Shown: positions 1 to 10,645, counted from the first letter of the stretch. The stretch is DNA of 64,000 bases from Saccharomyces mikatae IFO 1815 (GCF_947241705.1 NC_079270.1:310001-374000); one strand, 5' to 3'. Numbers and translations are program-made. Notes: generated by a model from the letters alone, not told the origin.

Positions 1-694
1 CTGAGGAATAATTCTTAACTTGTACTTTGAAGCATAATGTATTTACTTTCGCACACTGCTCTATCTTAACTATGGAAAATGCAGTGATGCGTCGCCCAAA
101 GATGGAGAAGACAAGTTATTAAGACAGTCTTTTTAAGTTATCGATTGCTGGGTGTGTTCTTTCTTCCCCATAAATCCTCCAAGAAATTCACTTTTGGTGG
201 GTAACAGTGTCCAATTTATACACGTGTCAAGGCCAAGTTACAGAGAACTGCATATTCAACTCCTCTGATTAAGAAGAGAGAGCGTATTCAAAAACGTTAA
301 CCCCCACTAAGACCCTGAGGTCCCTGAGGTCCCTGAAAACCTAAAAACATTCCACTAAGCACCGCCAGTTTTTGGAAGAGGCGTACGGGCTAGTTAGTCT
401 CCCGCAGGAAGAAAAATAATAATAATTGTTTAAAATTTTCGGAATAACGGGGCGATAATGGCTGCTTTTTTTTTTTTTTAACCACAGCAGAACCTATCAA
501 AGTTCTTAGAGACTCTTGGATATTATCAATTCTTCTATTCTGACTATCGCGGATTTCATGTACCCTTTGCCTAGTGTTAAGTATTATTAAGAACTCTTTT
601 AACCATAGTATAAAAGCTACTCTACCGTCGTCCGCTTCACTAATATTGCAAGAGTTCCATTTAATAGAATAAATACAGTAAATTCAGAATTTCC
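1..694. other. Intergenic region upstream of YOL014W-like gene
   Basis: No convincing gene is seen here. The stretch holds a short tandem repeat near 312-336 built on a CCTGAGGTC-like unit, a T-run near 469-479, and the promoter of the small gene that starts at 695, including a TATA box listed separately. Confidence 0.6.
609..616 (+). promoter_or_regulatory. TATA box of YOL014W-like gene
   Basis: TATAAAAG lies 79 bp before the ATG at 695, a normal distance for a TATA-containing yeast promoter. A strong TATA box supports the small gene being expressed and probably regulated; this is inference from motif and position. Confidence 0.5.
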
Positions 695-1102
695 ATGTCA
701 AATAGTTCATATACACTTACATATTCCACACCTGTGCCATCAAACGAGTCCCTCATATTTTATTGTGGCAACAATGGAATTATGGAGGATAGTATTCCTG
801 GTCCGCTACGAGCATATTATGCGTGTGGAATGGAATATGAATCGGCATTGGCAACATTGACTAAACAGATGCCAGGAACCACATTTTCAGCTAACATGCA
901 TACTTCTTCGGATACCATTTTGTATTGCGGCTTTTCTTCCACTATTGACCCATCGAAGAATAATAGTTCCCCTTTTGATAGTTGGAATTGTGGTAGAACA
1001 TATGCTAGAAGTTATGCTTTGTCCGATGCTCTTTCACTAAAGCCAACTAATGTATTACAGTACTTTATATTTGCATTATTTATTACCTGCATTATTTTAT
1101 AG
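695..1102 (+). CDS. YOL014W: Small protein of unknown function (YOL014W-like)
   Basis: A 135-residue reading frame sits at the position of S. cerevisiae YOL014W, next to HRD1 and a tRNA-Pro gene; I recall that protein as about 124 residues with no known function. The product is rich in Ser/Thr, Tyr and Gly and has five cysteines: C24 in a YCGNNG context, C44 in YACG, C92 in LYCG-like context, one further in WNCG and one near the end. There is no N-terminal signal peptide. The last 16 residues are strongly hydrophobic (ending FALFITCIIL), so a C-terminal membrane anchor is possible. A TATA box lies 79 bp upstream. I do not recognise a domain and assign no function; the symbol rests on synteny. 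Confidence 0.65.
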   Translation: MSNSSYTLTYSTPVPSNESLIFYCGNNGIMEDSIPGPLRAYYACGMEYESALATLTKQMPGTTFSANMHTSSDTILYCGFSSTIDPSKNNSSPFDSWNCGRTYARSYALSDALSLKPTNVLQYFIFALFITCIIL

Positions 1103-1280
1103 AGAGAAACGAAGTCATACTCAAATACTTATATAAAGTGAATTTGTGGGTCAAAATCACATTTGACGCGACCATCAATTACGGCCCTTTTTTATTCCTC
1201 GAGAAAGATTCATTAATTGATCTTTTTTGGCTATGTTTTTTTTACATAAGCTTCTTTAGACATTACCTATAAAATAACAA

Positions 1281-1470
1281 TCATGAACTTTAGTGGAAGC
1301 TGAAACGCAAGAATTGATGATAAGTAATATGATAATGAATCACAAACATATGAATACGAATTAGCATAAATATTCTTCTGTAGAATATCGTTCCCATTTG
1401 CGGAATCCTACATTCTCGAGAATAACTTGTAGTTATGCTCTGCATACCTACTATTTTCATTTTCAACATT
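1281..1470 (+). repeat. Degenerate delta (Ty1/Ty2-type) LTR remnant
   Basis: From about 1291 the sequence TAGTGGAAGCTGAAACGCAA is the conserved internal block of delta LTRs. It is followed by recognisable but mutated delta sequence (GGAATCCTA..TCTCGAG near 1400, CTGCATACCTA near 1440). The 5' third is missing or too diverged to align. Boundaries are approximate. It lies upstream of the tRNA-Pro gene, the usual target region for Ty1-family integration. Confidence 0.7.
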
Positions 1471-1664
1471 AAAATCTGTAAATTTATCTTAAAATTCTTA
1501 CATTCTTACATATTTAGAAAATTTAGATCATATATACTACAAAAAATAAGTAAAATTCTCTTCTTCAAGTAAAAATACGTTCTAAAAATGAGCAACTTCC
1601 CCAAAACCATATGAGAAACGGAATTGAACCGTGGTACTAATAATGCCCATTCTAAGAGAAGTTC

Positions 1665-2010
1665 TGTTGTATCTTAAGATGAGATACCTCAGTATGACAA
1701 TACATCATTCTAAACGTTCATAAAACACATATAGAACAGTCTCACAACTAACAAATTGAGCAACATAATGTAAAACTCTGCCTTCCTTAGCTGAACTAAT
1801 CAAATGTATAAATACCTGAACAATTAGTTAGATCCGAGATTCCGCGCTTCCACTATTTAGTATAAACCATATCTTATATAATATATAGGATAAGTAACAT
1901 CTCGTGAATCAAGTTGATAATTCGTCTTGACAACAAAAGTTACTTCCCTAAGATAGTATATATTAGGATTATCAGGACATCCCGGTATTAGTTTTTTTCG
2001 TAATAAAACG
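1665..2010 (+). mobile_element. Solo sigma LTR (Ty3-type)
   Basis: The 346-bp element starts with TGTTGTATCTTAAGATGAGA, and its body (GATCCGAGATTCCGCGCTTC near 1832-1851, TATATAATATATA near 1874) is that of a Ty3 sigma LTR. The right end has lost the canonical CAACA terminus (it reads TAATAAAACG), and no 5-bp target duplication is visible, so it is an old insertion. It ends 16 bp before the tRNA-Pro gene, the classic Ty3 position at a Pol III transcription start. Confidence 0.9.
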
Positions 2011-2026
2011 AAATCAAGAAATAATA

Positions 2027-2131
2027 GGGCGTGTGGTCTAGTGGTATGATTCTCGCTTTGGGCGACCTCCTGACATAACAGGGGGGACAAAAGCATGCGA
2101 GAGGCCCTGGGTTCAATTCCCAGCTCGCCCC
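2027..2131 (+). tRNA. tP(UGG)O: tRNA-Pro (anticodon UGG) with intron
   Basis: The gene folds as a tRNA: acceptor strands GGGCGTG and CTCGCCC, anticodon stem CTCGC/GCGAG, anticodon TGG at 2059-2061, and a B box GGTTCAATTCC. A 33-nt intron at 2063-2095 begins one base after the anticodon, as in all yeast tRNA introns. The intron contains complementary blocks (CCTCCTG and CAGGGGGG) that can pair. The mature length is 72 nt with discriminator C. It matches S. cerevisiae tP(UGG) on chromosome XV in position. Confidence 0.95.
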
Positions 2132-2260
2132 TTCTTTTCTTCATTTTTTTCTTTTAAAGAAAAGAGTAAATATCAAGGTACTTCACTTCAGGTAGCTTTG
2201 AATACTATCGGCGCATATTTCCTAGGTATCAAGTCATTTTTATTGATATATATATATATA

Positions 2261-2642
2261 TGTTGATAATTAGTTGTTTAGTAATTTGTAATGATTAAGA
2301 ATAAGTCGTTCCTTCTTATTTTATATAAGAGAGGTATATAAAACACACGCTGATTGGTTATATTAAACCAAAAGGTTCAGACATAAATCAGAGTGTTGAT
2401 GATAAGAATTTGGTGATGACTCATCTTCTTATATACTAAGTTCTGGACAATTAATAGATCTTTATCTTATTAGTGCAGGAAATTCTATAATTACAATTTA
2501 CCTACTCCAATTTAATTGGTATCACCATAAGAATGTTAGTATTCATTTACCCAACATTATTAGTATCATGTTAAAGAATGTTCGTCATCAACTACAACAA
2601 TTTATATGAATAAATGTATAGTAGTAATCACTTATTCCAACA
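2261..2642 (-). mobile_element. Solo LTR, tau-like (Ty4 family), with target duplication
   Basis: A 382-bp element has TGTTG at its left end and CAACA at its right end, the terminal inverted repeat of Ty LTRs. It is flanked on both sides by ATATA (2256-2260 and 2643-2647), which fits a 5-bp target duplication although the context is AT-repetitive. Its size suits the roughly 370-bp tau LTR of Ty4 and is too long for delta or sigma, and its body does not match delta or sigma. The minus orientation is chosen because it begins TGTTGGAATAAG on that strand. Its left 75 bp recur at 55410-55484. The family assignment is inference; Tsu4 is the main alternative. Confidence 0.62.
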
Positions 2643-2710
2643 ATATATATATACATCGTTTCATTTAACAATTTCATTTTTGAATCATGTATAATATTAA
2701 ATATGCAATT

Positions 2711-4363
2711 CTAGGTATGCTGAATAAATTTACTTGGTATGACAATTTTCTTTTGAGCTGTTTGTCCTTCCCCGTCTCCTTGCAAATAATCTATTTCATG
2801 ACTTTCTATTGTTAATTTAACTGGAATACTACTTTCTTTCTCATCTGAACTTGTCATTAAAAATTCGTAAGTTGACCTTGATTCAACATCGTTGTCTTCA
2901 GTTTGCTGTAGCGGGAATTTACACCACGTAGTAGACGATGTAGACGTTGAAGTTGCTCTTGATGCGAACGTATTTGTGTTTTGATTAGGCAATATTCTCA
3001 CGTCAGGAGATGTTGTTCTCGTGGGAAGTAATTCTGTTTCATTTGCAAAGTCTTGTGAATTTACTATCGTTCTAGTATTATCCGTTGCAGCCATGGTGAT
3101 GGAACTATTGGTTTCGGAGGTAAAAGTGGTTTGAACAACGTTGCCCTTATCGTCGAAGACAGGCAGTCTACAGATAGGACAAGTTTGAGAACGTTCCATC
3201 CAGTTCTTTAAGCATGATAAATGGAGTATATGACCACAAGGTAATCTTTTTGGTTTCTTATTTTTATTCTTCCACGTTTGCTGGTTAGTAGAATGTATTA
3301 ACTCATCCATACAAATGATACAAATATTGTCCTCATTTGCAGAATTTTGTAGCTGTTCTACAGTTACAGTGAGAAGGCTGTCATCAAGCTGTTTATTATT
3401 CCTCCAGATTTTCCATAGACCTGTGGCACTTTGATATAACGCTAAGATATCCCATATAACATCCTTCAAAAGCATCATGGGCATCCTAAATGGTATCAGC
3501 ATCGACAAATGTAGGGCCGTTTTCAAGAATCTTGTGAAAACGTCAATTGCCTTTTCATACATAAATTTACCTTCTAGACCGGTAAATTGTCTATCATCAT
3601 CGTCATCACCATCGTCATTCAGCGCATGCTGAGATCCGTCAAAATCAACTCTGTTTCCATCTGAAAGATCGTCATGGACAATATGGTTGCCATCATCAGA
3701 CTGACTTTGCTGTGAGCGGTAAAATTCCCAAAAGTTCAGGCAAGTTTGTAAAAATAAGTTAAGTAAATCAATCAACAGCATGGTAAATTCCATTACTTGC
3801 ATCAAATACAGGGAAGTGGAAACAATATCAATCTTTTGGTTCGTGTATATGGATGAAATGCAATGTACTATAATCTGGTAATCTAGAGCCGCCAATAGTA
3901 CAAGGTTTAATGAGAACCTACTGAATATAAGCGTTTTCATCGTGGTGGAATCGTTGATTGACTGTAACAGAGCTTCCAACCTATCTTTCAAGATCCAATG
4001 GAAGACCTTTAGATAAAGTAGTAGTAATCCGAAGAATGCCACTGTAAAAAAATATCTTTCGTGGAACATAGAGGACATAAACAAGGTATTTATAATGGTA
4101 AACGGTAATCTTTCAAAAATGTGCTCATGTTCGATAAGCCTTAGTTCACCAAATAATAGTCTCGTTAAGAGATGCCATAGCAAAGTAGAATTCAACAAGA
4201 CGAATATCGATAGAACCATTAAATTGAAACCCTCATTTAGTTTGAGTGTTACTTGCAAAAAAGAGACACTTGTCTTGGTGGCCGAATATACGCAATAGAA
4301 CGTGAGCAGATAGGTGATGACTATGAAGACAACCAGCTGTTTCCTTCTATTCTCAGGTACCAT
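2711..4363 (-). CDS. HRD1: ERAD E3 ubiquitin ligase Hrd1 (Der3)
   Basis: This 550-residue protein (551 in S. cerevisiae) is the membrane RING ubiquitin ligase of the ER. It ubiquitinates misfolded luminal and membrane proteins and forms the retrotranslocation channel with Hrd3, Usa1 and Der1. The N-terminal half has several hydrophobic segments starting with [21 protein letters not shown]2 finger lies at about residues 347-400 (CIIC..., [13 protein letters not shown]). An acidic Asp run and a Ser/Thr-rich C-terminal tail surround it. The frame is open 24 codons further upstream to an ATG at 4435, but MVPENRR at 4363 is the conserved start. It is transcribed in tandem behind HTZ1. Confidence 0.97.
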   Translation of the reverse strand: MVPENRRKQLVVFIVITYLLTFYCVYSATKTSVSFLQVTLKLNEGFNLMVLSIFVLLNSTLLWHLLTRLLFGELRLIEHEHIFERLPFTIINTLFMSSMFHERYFFTVAFFGLLLLYLKVFHWILKDRLEALLQSINDSTTMKTLIFSRFSLNLVLLAALDYQIIVHCISSIYTNQKIDIVSTSLYLMQVMEFTMLLIDLLNLFLQTCLNFWEFYRSQQSQSDDGNHIVHDDLSDGNRVDFDGSQHALNDDGDDDDDRQFTGLEGKFMYEKAIDVFTRFLKTALHLSMLIPFRMPMMLLKDVIWDILALYQSATGLWKIWRNNKQLDDSLLTVTVEQLQNSANEDNICIICMDELIHSTNQQTWKNKNKKPKRLPCGHILHLSCLKNWMERSQTCPICRLPVFDDKGNVVQTTFTSETNSSITMAATDNTRTIVNSQDFANETELLPTRTTSPDVRILPNQNTNTFASRATSTSTSSTTWCKFPLQQTEDNDVESRSTYEFLMTSSDEKESSIPVKLTIESHEIDYLQGDGEGQTAQKKIVIPSKFIQHT

Positions 4364-4893
4364 ATTATTAGTCTGTCTTTCCCCCTTCTTTAACGAACCG
4401 CAATTGATAGACAGCTTTCTGATTAAAAAAAACAACAGAAAAAACGGTGGAAAAAAATCGACCTGTATAACTCCTATTCAAACGATTTTGCGTGGTGGTA
4501 GAAGTGCGTTTTTTCGTCTTGTTAGAGCCTATAGACTCTTATCCTCTATTAAAATGTCTACTTTGATTTGGATTCAGCGGTGCACTTTTGTAGGTGTCCT
4601 TAATTTACATTTTCCGGGTATGTGCCATTCAACAAAAAGGAAGCGCTAACCAAATACTATGCTATCGTTGAGGCTGCTAGATGGAAGAATCATCATTGTA
4701 GGTCATGATTTAGTGCATACATAAAAGAAGTGGAACAGACGTAAACAAAAAAGGAGAGGTAAATTACATATACGTGTGTATATAGCTCGGTTATGAAGAG
4801 ATAAATTTTCAAGTTATGATAATGATACAAATGTTAATATAGATATAATTAGGATACAGGAGCACAGGAAAAGGCACAGAAAGTCGACGGTTT
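4364..4893. other. HRD1 promoter / HTZ1 3' flank
   Basis: About 530 bp separate the HRD1 start from the HTZ1 stop; both genes are on the minus strand. The sequence is A/T-rich with short A-runs near 4428-4460. A plus-strand frame here is antisense to the HRD1 5' end and looks fortuitous. I see no clear regulatory motif. Confidence 0.5.
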
Positions 4894-5298
4894 TCATTTC
4901 TTATTGCCCTTTTTTTCCACTTTTAATAGTAACGCTTTATTTATATGAGGCAAAACACCACCTGAAGCAATCGTAGCTCTGATCAAAGAATCTAATTCAT
5001 CGTCACCCCTAATGGCCAATTGCAAATGTCTTGGGGTGATTCTTTTGACTTTAAGATCCTTAGCTGCATTACCGGCCAACTCCAGCACTTCAGCAGTCAA
5101 ATATTCTAACACCGCAGTCAAATAAATGGCAGCTTTGGATCCTACTCTTGTTCGGCCAGTAGCATGCCTTTTTAGGTAACGCTTAATTCTACCGACTGGA
5201 AACTGCAACCCAGCCCTTGCCGAGGAGGACTGAGATCTCAATGAACCGCCATCTTTAGCGCCTGATTTACCTTTACCTCCATGAGCTTTTCCTGACAT
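4894..5298 (-). CDS. HTZ1: Histone variant H2A.Z
   Basis: A 134-residue histone, the same length as yeast Htz1 and nearly identical to it as I recall. It replaces H2A at promoter-flanking nucleosomes, where SWR1 deposits it, and it limits heterochromatin spread. The histone fold runs from about residue 20 to 115, with the H2A signature [10 protein letters not shown] at about 29-38 and the acidic-patch region [18 protein letters not shown] in the docking domain. The Lys-rich N-terminal tail ([12 protein letters not shown]) holds the acetylated lysines. There is no intron. It is divergent from PLB3 across 1.4 kb. Confidence 0.98.
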   Translation of the reverse strand: MSGKAHGGKGKSGAKDGGSLRSQSSSARAGLQFPVGRIKRYLKRHATGRTRVGSKAAIYLTAVLEYLTAEVLELAGNAAKDLKVKRITPRHLQLAIRGDDELDSLIRATIASGGVLPHINKALLLKVEKKGNKK

Positions 5299-6681
5299 TG
5301 TATTATGTTATTTTATGTGTGACTATAGTAGAAATTAAAATAATGATTATCCTGACTACAGTACGAGAGAGTCCACAGTGGTTTCTAGTTTCTGATCTAT
5401 GTTTCTTTTACGGGATAGTAGTTCAGCTTTCAAGTAGAGCAGTTTGCTCTACTTTTTTGTTTTTTTTGTTTTGTTTTGTTGTTTTTCGTGCACGGAGCGA
5501 ACACCGCGGCGGGTTACGCAGCAGCGGCACCACATTATTGATCGTTGTAGAACACATATCAAGTTAGAGTGTGCCAACCTAGTATGACTACGTACGGTTA
5601 ATCTTCTAATTGAGTCAGAACTGCCCCGAAAAAGGAGAACGCCGCTATCCTGAGCATTTGTTCACTACTGCTATATTACTCTGTTCTAGTTCAAAACATG
5701 GTAGACGGCTGTTGTCCAATATTCTTTCCTCCGGGGCGGGCGGCCACCCGAATGTACATTCTGCGGGTAATATAACAGGCCTTAATTTACTTAACAACGT
5801 GCGGGGATTTAACACCATTGCTCATTTTCTATCGCTGGTCGCGCCATGCAATATATAACGCGACAAATATACATTGTTTCAAGGCAAGTCAAGGACGATA
5901 GCGGCAAACTTTTACTGAGAGTACATGCGACTGCTACTAACGGCGCTGATGATCGAGTAAGGAATACTACATGAGGCTTTGCAGCTGTAAAAAGAGGCAT
6001 GCTTGGGGGAAGAAAAAGCAGTTACTGCGTGTGGTACAGTCTGCTGGCTACAACCTTTGTCTTCATCTGTGATGGCGTATCACAAGCACAATTGCAAATG
6101 CCTATAATGACATCAGTTATATCGCATCGAACTTTTCTCCTCTTTCAGCCTCTTTAATCTTTATTAATATATTCACTCCGCGCAACCCATTACTGGCCGC
6201 ATGATTCATTCATCATTTCCTCTTTCGTTTTCAATGATAGAATGCAAATCATTTTTCCCTTCTTTTCTTTTTCGAAACTGACGGCGCCCCATAGAATATC
6301 CAAATCAGGAAATGCCGCAACTTGTCCGTTTTCGTTTCGCCTGCGCTTCAAATCCTCCGCGAAAATATCGTGCCGGTTCCGCGAATGTTGTACTACCGTT
6401 TCTACGCAATGAGCCTTTTTTCACTTCTTTCTTTTTCCCTGCCTTTAGGATGGCTTGGCTATGGGATTACTCAATATGGAATTTCTTTTACAAGATCGAG
6501 ATTTTTACAGGGATTTTATCACCATTACTACCACCCTCGCATGTTATTGTTATGCTTTTCATCTGCAACTTTTATATAAGTTATACGTGATTTCGCTAGC
6601 TGGCATATTTTGCTTTTCGAGTTGGGAGAGGGCGTTAGGAAAAATTAGAACAAGGAAATTACAGTCACTATAACATAAGTA
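5299..6681. other. Long divergent HTZ1-PLB3 intergenic region
   Basis: This 1383-bp stretch separates divergent HTZ1 and PLB3. It holds a T-rich tract near 5453-5486, a GC-rich patch near 5730-5750 in otherwise AT-rich DNA, a Reb1-type site just beyond it, and pyrimidine tracts nearer PLB3. Several short frames (for example 6312-6590 in two frames) overlap each other and lack recognisable features, so I do not call genes. Confidence 0.55.
5764..5770 (-). promoter_or_regulatory. Reb1-type site (TTACCCG)
   Basis: CGGGTAA on the plus strand is the reverse complement of the Reb1 core TTACCCG. It lies 14 bp after the GC-rich block, about 470 bp upstream of HTZ1 and 910 bp upstream of PLB3. Reb1 makes nucleosome-free regions and terminates stray transcription. 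Motif match only. Confidence 0.4.
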
Positions 6682-8730
6682 ATGATACGTCCATTATGTT
6701 CAAGAATCATTATCGCCTATGTATTCACAATTTCCCAGTTGTTACTTGCCACTGATGCGTGGTCACCCACAGATAGTTATGTTCCGGGTTCAGTGTCGTG
6801 TCCCGATGACATAAATCTGGTGAGAGAGGCTACATCTATTTCTCAGAATGAGAGCGCATGGTTGGAAAAAAGGAATAAAGTCACCAGTGTAGCTTTGAAA
6901 GATTTCTTGACAAGAGCTACTGCAAAATTTTCAAATAGCTCGGAAATTCTTTCTAAGTTATTCAACGATGAGAGCAACGAAAACCTGCCGAAAATTGCTG
7001 TCGCTGTTTCAGGTGGTGGCTACCGGTCCATGCTAACTGGTGCAGGAGTTTTAGCGGCAATGGATGACAGAACTGAAGGTGCTAATGAGCATGGGCTAGG
7101 CGGCCTTCTGCAAAGCACAACATATTTATCCGGTGCCTCGGGTGGTAATTGGCTAGTCGGTACTTTAGCTTTAAACAATTGGACATCTGTGCAGGAAATT
7201 CTTGACAACATGCCGAACGATGATTCTATTTGGGACTTGTCGGATTCTATAGTTACGCCGGGTGGCATTAATATATTCAAGACCGCGAGAAGGTGGGACC
7301 ATATTTCTAACGCCGTCGAATCCAAGCAAAACTCTGACTATAACACTTCTCTAGCCGATATTTGGGGCAGGGCTTTGGCCTATAATTTTTTCCCTTCTTT
7401 GTATAGAGGCGGTATAGGCTTAACTTGGTCTTCTATTAGAGATTTCCCAGTGTTTCAAAACGCCGAGATGCCTTTCCCAATTTCTGTTGCTGATGGTAGG
7501 TATCCTGGCACAAAGGTAATCAATTTGAACGCCACGGTTTTTGAGTTTAATCCCTTCGAAATGGGATCATGGGACCCTTCTTTGAATTCATTCACCAACG
7601 TCAAGTATTTAGGAACAAATGTTTCTAATGGTGTACCACTAGAAAGAGGCAAATGTACAGCTGGGTTCGACAATGCCGGCTTTATTATGGGTACTTCTTC
7701 AACACTATTCAATCAATTTCTCTTGAGAATAAACTCTACTCACTTGCCTAGCTTCATTACAAGATTAGCAAGGCATTTTCTGAAGGATTTATCTCAGGAT
7801 TTTAATGATATCGCCGTTTATAGTCCGAACCCATTTAAGGATACAAAGTTCCTTGACAGTGACTATACCACAAGCATTGTTGATTCAGATAGCTTATTTC
7901 TGGTTGACGGTGGCGAAGATGACGAAAACGTACCTGTTTTGCCGCTAATACAAAAGGAACGTGATGTGGACATTATTTTTGCCGTGGATAATTCAGCTGA
8001 CATGAGATTGGCATGGCCAGATGGTTCTTCTTTAGTCCATACATATGAACGTCAATTTGTTAAACAAGGCCAAGGTATGTCTTTCCCATATGTCCCAGAC
8101 ACGAATACCTTCGTTAATTTGGGCTTGAATAAGAGGCCAACCTTCTTTGGTTGCGACGCCAATAATTTGACCAATCTCCAGTACATTCCACCCCTAGTTG
8201 TTTACCTTCCTAATGCGGAATACTCTTTTAATAGTAATCAGAGTGCTTTCAAATTGTCTTATTCCGAATCCCAGAGAAGAAGTATGATCCAAAACGGGTT
8301 CGAAATTGCTACCAGAAATAATTTTACCGATGATCCTGAATTCATGGGTTGCGTCGGTTGCGCCATTATGAGACGTAAACAGCAGGCCTTGAACATTACT
8401 TTGCCTTTAGAATGTGAGACCTGTTTCACAAATTATTGCTGGAATGGCACTCTGGACACTACTCCATTACCAGATGTCGAGAAAGACGTACACCATTCAT
8501 TTATCAACGTGGGCAGCTTCAACAGCTCCATAGAACCACAGGAAGGTCATTTTGCTGAGTCTGCAGCTCTTCACTCATCCCTTTCATCTTCGACTTCAGG
8601 AATCCCATCGGCTACCGCCACCTTTGAGAAAAAGACAGCTGCGAATTCTGGATCACATTTATCTGGCATGAGTGTAAATTTCGCTGCTATAATTACGATT
8701 GCCCTCCTAGCACTTACTGGAGCAGTGTGA
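6682..8730 (+). CDS. PLB3: Phospholipase B (lysophospholipase) Plb3
   Basis: A 682-residue secreted, GPI-anchored phospholipase B (about 686 in S. cerevisiae). It deacylates phosphatidylinositol and phosphatidylserine at the cell surface. A signal peptide covers about residues 1-26. The cPLA2-like catalytic domain shows SGGGYRSML near 110-118, the nucleophile motif [10 protein letters not shown] with the active serine near 153, and the catalytic aspartate in [11 protein letters not shown] near 406. Many N-x-S/T sites are present. The C-terminus is Ser/Ala-rich and ends in a hydrophobic stretch ([15 protein letters not shown]) typical of a GPI signal. PLB1, PLB2 and PLB3 are paralogues; synteny with HTZ1 and RCL1 identifies this one. 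Confidence 0.95.
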   Translation: MIRPLCSRIIIAYVFTISQLLLATDAWSPTDSYVPGSVSCPDDINLVREATSISQNESAWLEKRNKVTSVALKDFLTRATAKFSNSSEILSKLFNDESNENLPKIAVAVSGGGYRSMLTGAGVLAAMDDRTEGANEHGLGGLLQSTTYLSGASGGNWLVGTLALNNWTSVQEILDNMPNDDSIWDLSDSIVTPGGINIFKTARRWDHISNAVESKQNSDYNTSLADIWGRALAYNFFPSLYRGGIGLTWSSIRDFPVFQNAEMPFPISVADGRYPGTKVINLNATVFEFNPFEMGSWDPSLNSFTNVKYLGTNVSNGVPLERGKCTAGFDNAGFIMGTSSTLFNQFLLRINSTHLPSFITRLARHFLKDLSQDFNDIAVYSPNPFKDTKFLDSDYTTSIVDSDSLFLVDGGEDDENVPVLPLIQKERDVDIIFAVDNSADMRLAWPDGSSLVHTYERQFVKQGQGMSFPYVPDTNTFVNLGLNKRPTFFGCDANNLTNLQYIPPLVVYLPNAEYSFNSNQSAFKLSYSESQRRSMIQNGFEIATRNNFTDDPEFMGCVGCAIMRRKQQALNITLPLECETCFTNYCWNGTLDTTPLPDVEKDVHHSFINVGSFNSSIEPQEGHFAESAALHSSLSSSTSGIPSATATFEKKTAANSGSHLSGMSVNFAAIITIALLALTGAV

Positions 8731-9261
8731 TACTTCTCACTTGTAAACAGTATGCAGAACAAGAAAATGAAAAGCAAATAACTTGTACGACAAGGTAACG
8801 AAACTTAAAACTAAAAGACTAACATGTCCTTTAAAGAATTAAAATAAAAAAGAAAAAAAAACATCCCCTCCCTGCATTGAAGAATTCCTTTCGGTCAAGA
8901 CTAAGTATAAGGAACTTCACTAATGACATTTGGAGGTCTATACATAGCAGAGACCTCTCTTAGAAAATATAATTTATAACTATAAACCTAATATCAACCG
9001 TACAATAGTTTACTCTTTTTGGTAGCCGGAGCTGTCACTTAAATATACTCAAAAGAGAGATATCAAAATTACCCTCGCCATAATCGCGATGTAATTTTTC
9101 ACGGACTCAAGACTGAAAAAATTTCAGAAAAATTTGCAGAGCAAAAAAGTTCCGATGAGATGAGCCTTTAACTCGCTAGACATAGTGAAATGGTTTCATA
9201 TCGTTTAACTTTGGCAATATCTAATACTACTCTAGTAGGGACTCTGCTAAACTCATAACAA
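8731..9261. other. PLB3 3' flank and RCL1 promoter
   Basis: About 530 bp between two plus-strand genes. The first half is AT-rich with A-runs consistent with PLB3 3' processing. The second half carries the ribosome-biogenesis motifs listed next. No extra gene is seen. Confidence 0.5.
9127..9164 (+). promoter_or_regulatory. RRPE-like and PAC-like motifs of RCL1
   Basis: GAAAAATTT (9127-9135) resembles the RRPE element bound by Stb3. CGATGAGATGAG (9153-9164) carries two overlapping GATGAG cores of the PAC element bound by Dot6/Tod6. They lie about 100-135 bp before the RCL1 ATG, the usual window for ribosome-biogenesis genes. This suggests RCL1 belongs to the TORC1-responsive RiBi regulon. Confidence 0.6.
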
Positions 9262-10365
9262 ATGTCCTCTTCCGCCCCCAAATACACCACTTTCCAAGGA
9301 TCACAAAATTTTAGGTTGCGGATTGTTTTGGCAACATTATCTGGGAAACAAATAAAAATTGAAAAGATCCGTTCAGGTGATTTGAATCCTGGTCTAAAAG
9401 ACTACGAAGTTTCGTTCCTAAGGCTGATCGAGTCGGTTACCAATGGAAGTGTTATCGAAATTTCATATACTGGTACCACTGTAATCTATAGACCTGGTAT
9501 TATAGTTGGCGGTGCATCCACTCATATCTGCCCTAATTCTAAACCAGTAGGTTATTTCGTCGAACCAATGTTATATTTGGCTCCATTTTCAAAAAAAAAA
9601 TTCTCGATTTTATTTAAGGGCATAACTGCATCTCATAATGATGCTGGTATTGAAGCTATCAAATGGGGGCTGATGCCCGTTATGGAAAAATTCGGTGTTA
9701 GAGAATGTGCACTTCATACATTGAAAAGAGGTTCACCACCACTAGGAGGTGGGGAAGTACATTTGGTTGTTGATTCTTTGATTGCTCAACCAATAACTAT
9801 GCATGAGGTAGATAGACCTATAATTTCATCAATTACTGGAGTAGCATACTCCACCAGAGTGAGTCCGTCACTTGTGAACAGAATGATCGACGGCACTAAG
9901 AAGGTATTGAAAAACCTAAAATGTGAGGTCAACATAACAGCAGATGTCTGGAGAGGTGAAAATTCAGGAAAGAGTCCAGGTTGGGGTATTACTTTGGTAG
10001 CTCAATCCAAGCAAAAGGGTTGGAGTTATTTTGCAGAAGATATCGGTGATGCAGGTTCCATACCTGAAGATCTTGGTGAGAAAGTTGCCTACCAATTATT
10101 GGAAGAAATATCAAAGAGTGCAGTAGTTGGTAGAAACCAGCTTCCATTAGCAATTGTTTATATGGTTATCGGAAAAGAAGATATTGGTAGATTAAGGATT
10201 AATAAGGAACAAATAGACGAAAGATTTATTGTTCTCTTAAGGGATATAAAGAAGCTCTTTAGTACAGAAGTCTTTTTAAAGCCAGTTGATGAAATGGATA
10301 ATGACGACATGATAGCTACTATTAAGGGTATTGGTTTTACAAACACAAGTAAAAAGATTGCATAG
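9262..10365 (+). CDS. RCL1: U3 snoRNP-associated cyclase-like protein Rcl1
   Basis: A 367-residue protein, the same length as S. cerevisiae Rcl1. It belongs to the RNA 3'-terminal phosphate cyclase fold family but lacks cyclase activity. With Bms1 it joins the SSU processome in the nucleolus and is needed for early cleavage of pre-rRNA (A0, A1, A2) towards 18S rRNA. The family fold is seen in the N-terminal SQNFRLRIVLATLSGKQI region, in the central HTLKRGSPPLGGGEVHL segment near 154-170, and in the late LPLAIVYMVIG segment. The ATG at 9262 follows PAC/RRPE-like sites. Confidence 0.97.
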   Translation: MSSSAPKYTTFQGSQNFRLRIVLATLSGKQIKIEKIRSGDLNPGLKDYEVSFLRLIESVTNGSVIEISYTGTTVIYRPGIIVGGASTHICPNSKPVGYFVEPMLYLAPFSKKKFSILFKGITASHNDAGIEAIKWGLMPVMEKFGVRECALHTLKRGSPPLGGGEVHLVVDSLIAQPITMHEVDRPIISSITGVAYSTRVSPSLVNRMIDGTKKVLKNLKCEVNITADVWRGENSGKSPGWGITLVAQSKQKGWSYFAEDIGDAGSIPEDLGEKVAYQLLEEISKSAVVGRNQLPLAIVYMVIGKEDIGRLRINKEQIDERFIVLLRDIKKLFSTEVFLKPVDEMDNDDMIATIKGIGFTNTSKKIA

Positions 10366-10645
10366 CATGTTATAGTACTATTTTCAAAATATTAAACTAC
10401 TGTATATGAGTTATATATATATGATTATTTAGGTGTAACTTTATATGGACAAACTGTTCAAAATAGGAGACCACTCGAAAATTATCGCCATTTTATGGTT
10501 CTTTCTTTGTGACCTGTATAAAGGATCGTCAAAAGTGTATTCAATAAGTGCATGAGAGACCGATACATCTCCCAAGTAGTAAAATATTATGATATAAAAA
10601 ATCATGGTTTATATGTAGACCCTATCATCAGAGTGTGATTTTCAA

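Noticed and set aside
1857-2144. 95-codon minus-strand frame near the tRNA-Pro gene
   Set aside because: It runs antisense through the tRNA and the sigma LTR, so it is not a gene.
4314-4649. 111-codon plus-strand frame over the HRD1 5' end
   Set aside because: Mostly antisense to HRD1, no recognisable domain, and no promoter features.
6312-6673. Three overlapping plus-strand frames upstream of PLB3
   Set aside because: All three frames are open in the same low-complexity stretch and none has a domain or codon pattern that stands out.
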